Assembly: GCA_013176395.1 (NCBI GenBank)
Contig: JABMLP010000011.1
Location: forward strand, 1,116,001-1,180,000
Source of the DNA: Venturia oleaginea
Lineage: Eukaryota > Ascomycota > Dothideomycetes > Venturiales > Venturiaceae
Reading direction: 5' to 3'
Length of the DNA stretch: 64,000 bases
Positions 29,256 through 41,236 of this stretch are shown here, in pieces. The notes under the pieces were generated by a model. The model searched no databases and was not told the DNA's origin. It saw only the letters and a list, made by a program, of their open reading frames with translations. The position numbers were made by a program, and so were the translations under genes. How positions within the stretch are numbered: the first letter of the stretch is position 1; each line of letters begins with the position of its first letter.

Positions 29256-30572
29256 ATGTCCGCTCCCCCGCCCGTCCCTGCTGAGGTCACCTCTGCACCC
29301 GACTTCGCCAAGGCTGTCGCTACAGCCCCGGACGCCTGGTACGAATACGTCCATCAGCATTTCCGCCATACTGATGGCCTGAACAACGAGATCTACCGTC
29401 TGGAAGAGGTGAACGCCCTCCTACGCGTACGCGCTGGAGCTGCTGAGAAAGAAAACAAGGAACATAGAGCCCAGAAGGATAACCAAATTGGTGTGATCAC
29501 ATACCAGAAGAATCAGCTCAACGAACAACTGGAAAACATCTTCCAACTCCGTGTCGAACGTAACCAAGCCATAAGTGCCGCTACACCTATGGTGAAGACC
29601 CCTGTCTCTGTCTCCGCTCCTGCACTCTCTGCTGAAGCTGCCCCAGTTGATGCAACTGGAAAGGATACGGTTACTCCTCCCAAATCTGCCACCTCCTCCC
29701 GCCTTTCTGAACGAGTTCCTGATCCAGCAATCTTTGATGGAGATAGGAAAGGTTTCCGTCGCTTCCAGTCAAAGATCCAACAAAAGATGAAAACCAACGC
29801 CGACCGTTTCCCCACTGCCCTGGAAAGAATTTCCTATGTTACCAACCGACTCGATGGCCCTGCTTATGCCCAGCTCCTACCATTCATTCTGGATGGAGAA
29901 TGCCAAATGCCCGACTACACTGATGTCCTCCGTGTCCTGGAACGTGCCTATGGGGACCCCAACCGTATTAACAACGCCCGCAAAGAATTCTTCCGTCTTA
30001 AGCAACAGAACCGAGAGTTCGCTTCGTTCTATGCTGAATTCCAACGTCTCGCCCTAGAAGGTGAAGTTTCAGAAGACTCACAAGTCACCCTCCTCGAATC
30101 TGCCCTATCCCGAGAGTTGAAGTCTCAACTTACTAATGTCGACGCACCCGATCATGATGTTCATGAATTTGCACTCTTCCTACAAAAGCTCGAAAACAAG
30201 AGAAGATACTACGGCAACCTTTCCGAAACTCGTCCTGCTCGCCCAGCTCCCGGTACACCTACTCCACGTCCCTTCCCTGCTCCTGCCCCTGCTGATCCGA
30301 ATGCAATGGATCCAAGCCACACCCGTCAGAAGAGAACTGCATACCAGCCGGGAGGCCGGTACGAGAGTGGTGCCTGTTTCGACTGCGGTTCTATGAAACA
30401 CCGCCGCGCTCAATGTCCAAACCCCACCAAACCCTCGTACAGCCATGTGGCCCAAGGCCAACAACCTGCCCAGATCCGCGAAACCAGAGTTTATGAAACG
30501 TCAGGAGCTGACTCCCGAGCCTCGTCTCCGGCCTTCACCGAAAGATCGGTAAAAGGCGGAGTCTCGATCTAA
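29256..30572 (+). CDS. gag: Gag polyprotein, gypsy II
   Basis: 438 residues. An N-terminal coiled-coil-like stretch (about 45-105, [20 protein letters not shown]) is followed by a proline/alanine-rich linker. The capsid-like domain is at about 150-320 ([20 protein letters not shown] and [19 protein letters not shown], as in many chromovirus Gags). A CX2CX4HX4C zinc knuckle, [14 protein letters not shown], lies near residue 370. The frame is intact. It ends at 30,572 and overlaps the pol frame, which is open from 30,512 in the -1 frame. Confidence 0.93.
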   Translation: MSAPPPVPAEVTSAPDFAKAVATAPDAWYEYVHQHFRHTDGLNNEIYRLEEVNALLRVRAGAAEKENKEHRAQKDNQIGVITYQKNQLNEQLENIFQLRVERNQAISAATPMVKTPVSVSAPALSAEAAPVDATGKDTVTPPKSATSSRLSERVPDPAIFDGDRKGFRRFQSKIQQKMKTNADRFPTALERISYVTNRLDGPAYAQLLPFILDGECQMPDYTDVLRVLERAYGDPNRINNARKEFFRLKQQNREFASFYAEFQRLALEGEVSEDSQVTLLESALSRELKSQLTNVDAPDHDVHEFALFLQKLENKRRYYGNLSETRPARPAPGTPTPRPFPAPAPADPNAMDPSHTRQKRTAYQPGGRYESGACFDCGSMKHRRAQCPNPTKPSYSHVAQGQQPAQIRETRVYETSGADSRASSPAFTERSVKGGVSI

Positions 30573-33500
30573 GTCGTGGTCGAGAACTTAACCCACGCAC
30601 CTCCAGCGCTGATGCTGCCCTCTGCGTGTACACTGCTGTCCCGAACTATTATCCTGAGAAAAGAAAGAGAAACCGTGCAGACCTTATGGTCTGGCAGGTT
30701 ACACTCGAACAAGGAACCCTCGCTGTACCTACCTATGCTATGACCGACTCTGGAGCCGAAGGAGTATGCTTTGTTGACAAGAACTGGGCTACGTCTAACG
30801 GACTCGAACTTGAACCGATGAAAACCCCAATGCCTCTGCTGAACCTTAACGGAGAAGAAGACGAGAGTGCAACTGTTACACACTTTATGATTGCATCACT
30901 GAGAATCAATGACCACCTAGAAATGGAAGCTTTCCTGTTTGTTACCCGCCTGTCCCGATACCCGATTATACTTGGAATACCCTGGCTCAAGATCCACGAC
31001 CCTGAACTGAAGTTTGGCAAAGGTACTATGTTGTTCAATAGTGACTACTGCCGCCAGCACTGCATTGTACCTTACCAGCCAACCCGAATCAATGCCGTAC
31101 CAGATGTACCACCGAAAGATCGCCCTGAGAACGTTGTTCGCCCTGTCGCAATCCCTGAACCTGTCCCTGAACCTGTCCCTGAACCTGTCTCTGAGCCTGA
31201 CAAAATGCAAGTCTGCTCTGTCTCCCAGAGGGCCATGGGCGCTTACGCCCGCCGTGGCCTAACTGTTTATCAAGTTACCCTGGAACAAGTTGAAGAAGCC
31301 CTGAATGATAAATCAAAAGACCCCGCTGTTGAACTCCCTGTCGAGCTGAAAGACTATTGCGACGTATTCAGCCCGAAGGAAGCAGAGAAGCTACCGCCAC
31401 ACCGACCTTATGATCATGACATCAAGTTGAAAGATGGTCAAACACCGCCCTGGGGCCCGTTGTGCCCCATGTCCCGAATTCAGCTCGCCACGCTGAAGGA
31501 ATGGTTGGAAGAAAACCTGCGAAAAGGTTTCATTAGACCTAGTTCCTCCCCTGCCTCATCTCCTGTCCTGTTTGTGTCCAAACCTGATGGAAGCCTTCGC
31601 CTCTGTATGGATTACCGAGGATTGAACGCTGTTTCGGAGAAAGACCGCTACCCGCTACCGCTTACAAAAGAGACCCTGAATAGCCTGAAAGACATGAAGT
31701 ACTTTTCGAAAATTGACATCCTTGCTGCCTTCAACAATATCCGCATCAAGAAAGGCCTTGAATACCTGACCGCATTCCGAACGAAACTTGGACTGTTGGA
31801 ATCACTAGTCATGCCATTTGGATTGACTGGAGCCCCTGGAACCTGGCAAAGGTTCATGAATGACATCCTGAGACCGTACATTGACCTGTTCTGCCAAGTC
31901 TACCTCGATGACATCCTGATATACAGCCGTACCCGACAAGAACACGAGAAACACATCCGCCTAATCCTAGACGTCCCGAGAAAGCATGAGCTGTACGCCA
32001 AAACGTCGAAGTGCGAGTTCTTCATGTCCGAAGTCACATACCTTGGATTCATCGTCGGAGCCAATGGTGTGCGGATGGACCCTGCGAAAGTCAAGACCAT
32101 CATCGAATGGCAACCGCCAAAGAACGTCAGAGACGTTAAGTCATTCACTGGATTCGCTGGATTCTACCGCCGATATATAAAAAACTTCTCCCGCATCCTG
32201 GCCCCGATTACTGCCCTGGAACGCAAGAACACGCCATTCATTTGGACTGCCGAATGCCAGAAAGCGTTTGAATACCTGAAGTCTGCCTTTGTCTCTGAGC
32301 CGGTCCTTAAACATTTCGATTGGGACCGCCCTGCCATCCTGGAACCTGACGCATCTGACTACGTCTGCGCCGGAGCGTTGTCCCAAAACGATGAGGAAGG
32401 CATCCTGCACCCTGTTGCCTTCTATTCGAAGAAGATGACCCCTGCCGAATGTAACTACGAGATTTACGATAAAGAGTTACTTGCCATTGTCCGTTGCCTG
32501 GAAGAATGGGATGCTGAACTTGAGATGAGCCAACAGAAAATCAAGATTCTATGCGACCATAGGAACCTGGAATACTTCATGACAACGAAAAAACTGAATA
32601 GACGTCAAGCTCGATGGTCTGAATTCCTGTCCCGATTCAATTTTACTATTGTTTACCGACCTGGAAAACAAGGAGTAAAGCCGGATAGTCTGACCAGGAG
32701 GTCACAGGATATGCCACAGGAGGGGGATGAACGCCTCCTGCACCAAAGCCAAACAGTACTGAAGAGGAATAACCTGAGTGAATTCCCACCTGAATACCTG
32801 AACAATCTTGACGCAATCCAGCTGAATACCACCCCCCTACACCCTGCAACCGAGAAAACAACCCCTGTACCAGTTACTGCTACCCCGCTCAGTCTACCAA
32901 GTTGGTTACAAGAATCTCTGAAAGAAGCATATGAATCCGACCCCCTGCCAAGCGAGATCCTAGAGGCCCTAGACAACAACCATGCCAAACACCCGCAGAT
33001 ATCGCTAGCTGAGTGCTCCCAAGACTCAGGACTACTGTTCTACCGAGACCGCCTGTTCGTGCCTGACTCAGACAACTTGAAAGCTGCCCTGCTCCGAGAA
33101 ACACATGACAACCTGTCTGCCGGACATCCTGGACGATCCAAGACTTATGAACTCCTGTCCCGAAACTTCTACTGGTCCGGTATGTCAAGATACGTGGAAC
33201 AGTGGGTGAAGAACTGCCAAACCTGCCGAAGGATTAACCCGTCAAGAGAAGGCCACCAAGGTGTCCTTAAGCCGTTACCCGTACCGGACAAAGCCTGGAA
33301 GAACCTGTCAATGGATTTCATCACACACCTACCTGAGAGCCAAGGTTTCGACGCCATCCTTGTTGTGGTGTGTCGATTAACCAAGTTCCGCCATTACATA
33401 CCTTGCAAGGGTACCTGCAACGCCGAAGAGCTAGCCCGCCTGTTCCGAGACAATATCTGGAAATTGTATGGCCTGCCAGACTCAATAGTGTCTGATAGAG

Positions 33501-34405
33501 GAACACAGTTTATCTCAGCCTTCTGGAAACACCTGACCCATATCCTGAACACCCGAGCGCAACGGTCAACAGCGTACCATTTTGAATCTGATGGACAAAC
33601 GGAAAGAATGAACTCCGTTCTTGAACAGTACCTCCGCGCATATGTGTCTTACTTGCAAGATGACTGGGCCGACTGGCTCGCCTCTGCCGAGTTCGCTGGG
33701 AACAGTTAAGTATCTGAAACCACGAAAACCTCGCCCTTCCTTGCCCTGTACGGTTTTGAACCGCGTTTTGGATTCGAACCGATTCGTCCTGATACCAGAC
33801 CTGCTACCAGAGATGCCAGTGTATTTGCCAAACGAATGCAGAAGATACACGAGTTCTGTAAGTCTGAGATCATCGCTGCCCAAGCCCGTTGGGAAGATCA
33901 AGTAAACCAGAAAAGGAAGCCTGCCCGCCGATACTTGCCTTGCCAGAAAGTCTGGTTGAATTCGAAGAACATCCAAACGTTACGCCCTCAGAAGAAGCTT
34001 GATTGGAAGAACCTTGGCCCTTTTGCCGTCAAAAAGATGATTGGATCACATGCATGTGAACTCGACCTGCCCGCCACTATGAAAATCCACCCTGTGTTTA
34101 ACATCAGCCTGCTACGCCCCGCTACCGATGCCTCCCTGCCTGGACAAAGCCAGCCACCCCCGCCTCCTGTCGAAGTCGAAGGCTTCGAACAATACGAAGT
34201 CGAAGAAGTCGTTGACTCCTTCTTGGACCGCCGCTCAAAGAAGAACCCGCGCCTGTACTACACTGTCAAGTGGGTAGGATACCCAGATTGTACTGCTGAA
34301 CCTGCTGAGTACCTGGAGAACGCTTCTGAACTGATCCATAACTTCCACCGTCGCTACCCGAACAAACCTGGACCGAAGAAATGTCTCACTGGAGTTTCGA
34401 CCTGA
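30512..34405 (+). pseudogene. pol: Pol polyprotein, gypsy II, with one in-frame stop
   Basis: A single frame of about 1,297 codons, broken once by TAA at 33,707-33,709 in the integrase C-terminal part (after SAEFAGNS, before VSETTKTSP). Domains: aspartic protease with canonical DSG (30,746-30,754) and IILGIPWL; a Pro-Glu-Pro-Val repeat linker near 31,143-31,200; reverse transcriptase with YLDD (31,901-31,912); RNase H ([25 protein letters not shown]); integrase zinc finger, then [16 protein letters not shown] and SDGQTERMN, with HFESDGQ where HPETDGQ is usual; and a chromodomain (YEVEEVVDS through VKWVGYPD). No ATG near the gag junction. The stop makes this copy inactive unless read through. 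Confidence 0.93.
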
Positions 34406-34417
34406 GAGAGGGAGTAC

Positions 34418-34672
34418 TGTCACGGTACGACCGCGGACAAGTCCTTCCCGCCGTTGGGGTGGCCCCAAGGCACGTGATCAAGGCAGAACCGGAGTTCTGC
34501 CGAGGAAAGGTTTTAAAGCCTACGTGGCTTCAACCAATTCGTAGCTCTTTGAGCTACGTCCTGTCGTCAAACCTGCCTGTTGGTTTGCATGCCAACCCGT
34601 ATATAGCCTGTTGAATGATACCTGTTCCTGCTGCTGCTCCTTCCTCCTGATACCCGAACCCGCCCCGTGACA
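34418..34672 (+). repeat. 3' LTR of gypsy II
   Basis: 255 bp, TGTCACGGTACGACC to CCCCGTGACA, preceded by the purine tract GAGAGAGGGAG. It is six bases longer than the 5' LTR and differs at many positions. Confidence 0.9.
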
Positions 34673-34886
34673 CTTGGCATCTCCTTCAAGAGGAGTTTGC
34701 AATCGTGTATCTAGCTAAGGAGGGAGAGATAGATACACGATTGCAAACTCCTCTTGAAGGAGATGCCAAGCCATTCACATGCTTGCCACAGAATCATTCC
34801 GAGGTTTGACAGGAGATATCAAGCCATTCACAAGCTTGCCCTAGAGAGATAGCCTAGATGAAGGCCCAAGGGTCTAGCCCGTGACA
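34673..34886 (+). repeat. LTR family C, foldback form
   Basis: 34,673-34,712 and 34,731-34,770 are perfect 40-bp inverted repeats around an 18-bp spacer. The sequence then continues as ordinary family C to CCCGTGACA. The ordinary copy at 5,169 has only an imperfect inverted repeat at this place, so the left arm is a rearranged, reversed family C segment. Confidence 0.9.
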
Positions 34887-36060
34887 TTAACTGGTCACAA
34901 CCCTAAATAGAGAATTAGGAGTACTAGGACCGGAGGGTATCCTATACCAACTATAGTATAGATAACTCGGGTAGTTGTTACGGGGAACTCGTTTCTCAAC
35001 ACAGTTGATTATGTCAAGACCTTCTTGACGCCTGTGTTCTCTTTTTCTGGTCCGCGGGTTTGGGGTAAGGGCAATATCAGTCTGGAAGTACTTAGCTTAA
35101 GTACCTTTCCTTGCTCAGGTTCTTTGGAGGCTCACTAGATCCTAGCCGTCCGATGTATCTCCCAATTCAATTGTCGTCCAACCGATTTGATCCTCAGATC
35201 AATCCTGAACGCTTGTCGGTTAGTATGAAGGTTGGGGGTGGGCTTGCTTCGTGTGCATATGACTTGTGCTTGATTGTATCTAAGTAAAAGGTCGTTACTA
35301 TAGTAGGTTGAAGAAGCTCCTATGTGAGAAACATAACATGAGATAACCACGAAGAGAGAAAGGAAAGTCCGTCCAACGTCCTCCCTATATACCCTTCTGG
35401 TTCTGGGTGCCAAGGTGTATTCCCACACCTCTTGGCTCTTCCCACACTTCCCACACTGTGGGCAATGCCAAGTGCTGTGGGAACTGTGGGAATATCACGT
35501 GACTCCTGCACGTACTATTCTCTCTTAGGACTGACCTGGTTGCACCAGTCCCCTCTTGTGCGCCCAACGGATTCCACTCCACATCAGTCCTAACAACAAC
35601 TTCTTGTTATCCAACCATCCTCTGCAAGTCCCGTTGTCCCTGCTCTTCGGTCTTGAGGTGATCCGTAACAGTAGTAAACGGGTGTCACGTTTGACCTTGG
35701 ACTTGACTTGGAAGCATGACTTGAATTCTATGGGATGTGCGAAGTTGTAAGGATGAGGAGCTAACTAAGAGGTAGAGACGAGTCTAAATACTTGCGACCA
35801 GTCTCGCGCTAGACCTGATCGCGCTAGACCTGATCGAGCAGAACCACCACATTTAACTACATTCGAATACCAACATAGTTCGATCATGACAACGGGGGGT
35901 ATAGTTTAACGGCGTCGGTCTATATATGGGATCCGGTCGGGATAGTAACGAAAGGCTTTTTTATTCTAGAGAGTTGGGTTTTTATAATTATAGATGGAGA
36001 TCGTAGGCACGCGGCGCAGACGCCATTACATACCACGTTAAATCTGATTATTATTATATC
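34887..36060 (+). repeat. Repeat family E, copy 1, interrupted by a solo LTR
   Basis: The sequences before (TAGTATAGATAAC) and after the solo LTR D match 60,690-60,940, including AGAGAGTTGGGTTTTT and CCATTACATACCACGTTAAA. The 3' end is ATT-rich (GATTATTATTAT), as in LINE-like elements. There is no long frame. TA-rich composition suggests RIP. Confidence 0.7.
34976..35670 (+). repeat. Solo LTR family D, intact
   Basis: 695 bp, TGTTACGGGGAACTCG to GATCCGTAACA, with the perfect 5-bp target duplication GTAGT (34,971-34,975 and 35,671-35,675). It carries the empty target sites for the family C and gypsy I insertions found in the left family D copy (35,238-35,250). Confidence 0.95.
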
Positions 36061-38760
36061 TGTCTAAGATCGAGGACTTGAACATACTATAATCTATCCA
36101 CTAGTGGAAAGATAACGGCACCACCAGTCATGACTGTCTAGCTTCCCATTTTTGTTTTACCTTCTTCATTCCGTCCAAAATGCAAGTTTATACATAGGAG
36201 TGTCATGGACTGAGGCCTAGGCGTTTGAACAGAGCGTATCTGACCAAATTGTTGCCTTATGATTCGATTTCTGGAGGCTACTAACCCCTGTATAGCCGGG
36301 AGAACTTCAATAAAATGCCTGCGAATTATATGTATTGAGACCCCAAATAATCACACAAGTCGATTAAAAAAGAAAGGAGTGTGCGGTGCCGTGTAGAAAC
36401 TAATGATCGATGCTCTCCACTCTCGTCAGTTCGAGTACGTAAGAGCAGCCTGAAGGAGATTTCTTCTTCGACTCACGATTCTTATGATCTGTTTGTTCCG
36501 TAATAGCGGTTCAATGGTGCTGGTGCTCACCACTCTCGAATGCAAACAAACCGCATCTCCATTATCTTTAGGTCATAACGACATATAAGGATGATCTCGC
36601 CAGCCACACCTAATGGAATGATGCTATAAACTCTCATAAGTATACGTCCATCGGCAAACAGGCGCGCCCATGACGGTCTCCAGCAACTTGTCTGTTCGTT
36701 ATCCAAATTTAATTTGAGAGCGCAGGTGAAGTCTGGAGCGAGGAATGATGATAATTACCTTTATTAGCATTAATAATCTTCATAACTTCAACATGTGTTT
36801 ATTTCCATGTATGGACTCTTTTGAAGTACTCCGTGTATACTGCCCAGTCCTTGATTTGACTCGAGGTCAAGTCGATTCTGTTAGGACAGCACGAACCACG
36901 AAGCCTGCTCAGTCAACTTCATTCGTTAATCTTCTCCTTGCTAGATTAGCACCTGCTATATTGTCGCCGGAGTCTTTTCCCTCACATGAACGAATGATAT
37001 CAGCTTTCATTTGACATACCCCGATATGCCATGTTCCTGCCCGAGATAGAGCCTCATCATTAGAACACTTGGAAGCAAAAAGAAGAAAGAGTGACATTTT
37101 CAGCATGGTACCACGAACACTAGTCCATGCGGTAGCACCAATATGGTAAAGACAAATTGTTTGACCAAATCTCAGAAGGTTGATCCTGTCAGTGTTGTAG
37201 GCGGTGATAAATTATCGGGGTGCTGTTAAAATCTCCATCACAATTTTAAGAGAAAAAGGAAGAGACATCAAACTCACGAGCTCGGAAGACGCCTCTTCTA
37301 CATGTACAATCGAATCATTTCGCCGACGAAAACGGACGCATACCACGTAGGCTATGCGATGAGAGCACAGGGATCGCTTTCTTGCCTCGCTTTCCTGGAC
37401 GACGTGGGATTTTTATAGGCCGAGCTTCCAGCAGTGGCAGGTACGGCCCTGCATGAACGATTATCGGTGGGTCGAGCCGTTTTCAGCCTGAGAATTGATC
37501 AACTGGATCACACCACAAACCTCCTCTTCTAAGCACAATATGGCCGGCCTGACATCAATAATCTAAAATTGTGGGGCTTGGATTGTCAAAGTCAAGGATT
37601 GTGTTTCCCAATCACTCCTAGTTGCAGGAAAATAGTTCTCCAATACAAAGCAGATAACGGATTCCGCAAAGAGACTGAATGGTGGTGAAAATCTCCCGAG
37701 GTGTTGATAGACGTGCCCAGTAGCCTAATCCCAAAGGTTTCCTAAGTAACGATGGTTGCAGACCTCATAGCCTCGGACTCTGACCCGCTCTCGTCACATG
37801 CCCGTCGACTTGGAGATATGTGGCACGTCATACTGACCTTGTCTCCTTTGACCTTGGTGTCCGTCAAGACGCGCAACCCCATATTCCGAAGTCCCGCCAG
37901 CTATGAATTAGTGATAGCAGGTGAGATCCAAGAAAGGCTGACTAAATACGAGAAGGAATTCCTGCTCATACTTGAATCTCCATTGCCATCCCGAGAGTCG
38001 AAAAGATAAGTGTACGATGCTGTGGTGTGATGGGCTTTGCAAAGCCAAGCGCAAAATTTATTGAGATATCTTTCATTGGATGCTGTTCGAAGCAGGGAGG
38101 GGCAAGTTGCGATACCACCTGCAGATATTGCGCGATGGAGCTATGGTCATCTTCATCGCAAATAATACCCAGAACACACCATAAGAATCTAGAGAGAAAG
38201 CCTGACGTCCTCAATCTCGGATAAAACATTCGCTCGAGTTTTGGAAATCTGTCGAGCGGTTCGCGTACATTCTGAGATTGCTGCTTGCGATTAATCTCCT
38301 TGATCAACGTGGCTATGTTGAGAGGGGTTAGAACTTTACCCAGGTATATATATGCATCCCAAAGCAAGCAAGATGAGGGATTCTGATGGAAATGATTTGT
38401 ATATTAGGAAAATTGTGGTGATGTTGTAGAGGAAGAGGGGCTTGAGGCCAAGGGGCGAAATCAATTGGCTGGAGCTGCCGCGCGGATATTGGGCCTGCTC
38501 GTGAATCCAGAATTCATGATCAATTCTCAATGCAGTTAAAATATTTAGCCGCTGCCAATGCAGCAACAGGTTCGTGGGAATTCAAAAGGTGCATTGAGAG
38601 TCTCAATGTGTTCAAAGTTTTTGGCTATTATAAGATTTGAGATCATCTGATCATCTCCGCAAATTTCTGTTCTTTTCCTTAAAGTTCTCTTCTTGTTTCA
38701 TCAGCAATCGTTTTCTATCTGGTAAACCATGTTGCGGTTCCATCACGGTAGTCTCTTCTA
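36061..38760. other. Gene-poor, AT-rich region
   Basis: 2.7 kb without a gene I can support. Short frames occur on both strands. One minus frame at 37,966-38,367 (133 codons, beginning MLWDAYIYLG) has a protein-like look (RFLWCVLGIICDEDDHSS) and may be a remnant, but nothing identifies it. Confidence 0.45.
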
Positions 38761-39537
38761 TCAACTACTATTCTCCCATTCCAATGCTCTTTGCAAACCC
38801 ACATATACTTCATCAACTCCAACCCATTTTGAAATCTCCTTGTATCTTCTCCAACCCAGAGCATGCGTTTTGGTAACCTTATCCTGGTCCCACGACTCCA
38901 AAGAGCCCCGGAATCTTCCCGTCATGAATGCCGCCATTCTTGCCTTCCCAAGTCTCTCGACTGTACGACGCAACTCCTTCCGCTCAGGATCCTCATCCTC
39001 ATTGAGGCCACATCCGTGTATAAAAGGCATCAACGCTCTCTGTGCCATGTCATATATATCACCCGTGACTCCAGCCTGGTCCATGGCAGAAAATGGTAGA
39101 GACAAAGACCATGGCCAATCCAAGCGCCACCAATTTGAAAGCCATTCCATGATAAATTTCCTCCATTCCTCCTTGTCTTCTTCGATCATCCTCGACATGC
39201 TTGTCTCCCAAGCCTGTCTCCATCTTTTCTCTATCGGGTCGAGCTCTCTAGGACTTAAAACGTGCTCTCCTAATTGCTTCAAATATCCGAACTCTCTTTG
39301 GAATCGATCGCGCTGTGTACGAAATTCTTGGCAGACAAGTGGATCGACGATATAGCCCAAAGGAGCTTCTGGTGTTTTGAATGGAGTGATGGTACTTTCG
39401 CAAATCTGTCGACGGAGTTCGAGCGGAAGAGATTCGAATCGGTCCAGAAGATCTATCTTTGGATTGCGAGTGGCCATATTTTGAGCTGCTGGCTTCGAAA
39501 TACAGGAAAAGTGTGACTCTGGCGACCAATCAGACAT
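38761..39537 (-). CDS. F-box-like lineage-specific protein
   Basis: 258 residues in one exon, from the ATG at 39,537. Residues 29-50 (LLDRFESLPLELRRQICEST) resemble the start of an F-box, the motif that docks substrate receptors to Skp1 in SCF ubiquitin ligases. The rest is rich in Trp, Arg and Glu (EEWRKFIMEWLSNWWRLDW) and matches no named domain. Fungal genomes, notably of Leotiomycetes, carry many such small families. The match is limited to the motif, so the ubiquitin-ligase role is inference. Confidence 0.6.
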   Translation of the reverse strand: MSDWSPESHFSCISKPAAQNMATRNPKIDLLDRFESLPLELRRQICESTITPFKTPEAPLGYIVDPLVCQEFRTQRDRFQREFGYLKQLGEHVLSPRELDPIEKRWRQAWETSMSRMIEEDKEEWRKFIMEWLSNWWRLDWPWSLSLPFSAMDQAGVTGDIYDMAQRALMPFIHGCGLNEDEDPERKELRRTVERLGKARMAAFMTGRFRGSLESWDQDKVTKTHALGWRRYKEISKWVGVDEVYVGLQRALEWENSS

Positions 39538-40870
39538 TTTCGAGTCGCGGCGGTCCTTTTGATGGTCTGTTCTTCACCTTGATGGTGGGAGGTTCTGAGT
39601 TTCTCGTGTTTTGGAACCAATGGAATGAATTAATACAAGGAAGTAAAGGAGTTAGTACGAGGGGAAAGACAGGATTCGTATTGTGGGTACCTGGGGTTTT
39701 TAAATGTTAATTGGCACCCTTGCACTGGCTCATACATTGTATATCCTACTACATATGCCTAGACCTATGCAGGCTGTTTTCAAGGTATGTAGTACTAATC
39801 CCTTATCTGGTTTTCGGAGCGTCCGGGCTCACCCAGAGCTCTCGTTAGGCTCGTTCAGCCTGGCACAGACGATGTTTGTGGCTGGTGGTTAGAATGCAAA
39901 GATCGTCCACGCTACAATCGCAATGAAAATCATAAGACCAGATAAGGGATAATGATAGCAGTAGCTTCCGATTTTATATGTTAGTGCTACGTTAAACTTC
40001 AAAACCCCGGTATGATATTATGCAGGAGTGAGGGTGGTCGCTTTGTTGTTGTAGTCGGGTGACTCTCAGTATATAAACTACCACGGAATAAAAACAGACT
40101 GAATAGCTTAATTGACGAGAGCCCTACTCTCCGGGCCGGAAACATTCTTATTGAAACCATGTTGTTCATAAATCTGCCCCTCGTGATCGGTAGGGCCTTA
40201 TGACCTGACAATTATCAATCTATACAAATCTATTACCATGGCAAGAAAGCCGTTCTAACAGAGAATCTTCGGCTTTCACACAGGCGTAGATCTATCTTAT
40301 CTATGCCTGTGCAGAATACCGCCCGGTCCGTGTAGAGGCTACAATATGCGAAGAGAGGAACATCAATTTCTAAATTTATTTGGGTGAGAGTACGATAAAT
40401 TCGTACTAGGCGGTTTCGGATCTACGAGCTTAGGTAGAGCCTTCTCGCACGTAACACGCCCATTGTGAACGTCTTTCTTGCCATGGCAATATACTAAACT
40501 AATAGTGTTGATCTCCGCCTTAGCCTCTTAAATTTTGATGCGTTATATGAGGGATTATATTTAGATCTTTACCACGAAATTCCCTGCATCAGTAGATCGC
40601 TTTGAACGGCAGAGAAGTGACACTATTTGTATTTACTGACTGAGAAAACAGGCGACAATTTCTTCTGCGCCCATTCGAAGACTATGGCCTTTAATGCCGA
40701 GATGATAGGCGTACAGCCAAGTTCATACCCCGCCTCGCTTGTTAACATCTCTTGCAAGGCCCCCCGCAATCACTTAAACCGAACTGTGAGTATATCATTC
40801 CACTTAATTCCAATCCCTCCCAGACCCTTCTCATCTGACCACTTCCTCGAAACAGGCCAAGTTATCTCCC

Positions 40871-41236
40871 CTACCAACCATCAACCTCGTCCCGCGTCTT
40901 CTTCCGAGAGAAAGCGGCCTTCTCGAGCTTCTCCGCCCCTTCCTCCCAATCCTTCTCAACATAATTTACGTCACGTTTTATATCGGCATGAACCTGGCGC
41001 AAAGTATGAGCCCAGACCCAGAGTCCGGTGTGAGAAAAGTTGGCGTCATCGGAAGAAAGAGTTTGAGGCGTGAATGTGTCGATGAGGATGGGTTGTCGGA
41101 GTTCGGAAGGTAAGGTGAGGAAGGTCGTTCGCTGAGATGGTGATGATGCTAGAGTGAGCTGGCTCATCGATGTGGTGAGCGCGGTGACCGGGTCTTGGTT
41201 TGGTGTCCGATTAGCAGTTACTGCCATGATGGCCAT
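40871..41236 (-). CDS. Short F-box-like protein, probably a truncated paralogue
   Basis: 121 residues. After a Thr/Ser-rich N-terminus, FLTLPSELRQPILIDTFTPQ (residues 39-58) is an F-box-like start. A Trp-containing segment (LWVWAHTLRQVHADIKRDV) follows, then a stop. The usual C-terminal two-thirds is absent, which suggests truncation. The gene lies 1.3 kb from the previous F-box-like gene in the same orientation. It may be a pseudogene. Confidence 0.45.
   Translation of the reverse strand: MAIMAVTANRTPNQDPVTALTTSMSQLTLASSPSQRTTFLTLPSELRQPILIDTFTPQTLSSDDANFSHTGLWVWAHTLRQVHADIKRDVNYVEKDWEEGAEKLEKAAFSRKKTRDEVDGW

Larger units (their letters stand above)
28820..34672 (+). mobile_element. Ty3/gypsy chromovirus family II
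   Basis: A 5,853-bp element with LTRs of 249 and 255 bp, gag, pol and a chromodomain. The flanking five bases are CTTTG and CTTGG, not identical, and about 85 bp of the family C target appears lost between the two flanks. Either a small deletion accompanied insertion, or the two ends derive from different copies. The LTRs differ at many positions, so this copy is older than gypsy I. Pol carries one stop. Confidence 0.93.

Noticed and set aside
37966..38367. 133-codon minus-strand frame as a gene
   Set aside because: It has no recognisable motif, no intron partners and lies in AT-rich decayed DNA; kept only as a remark.
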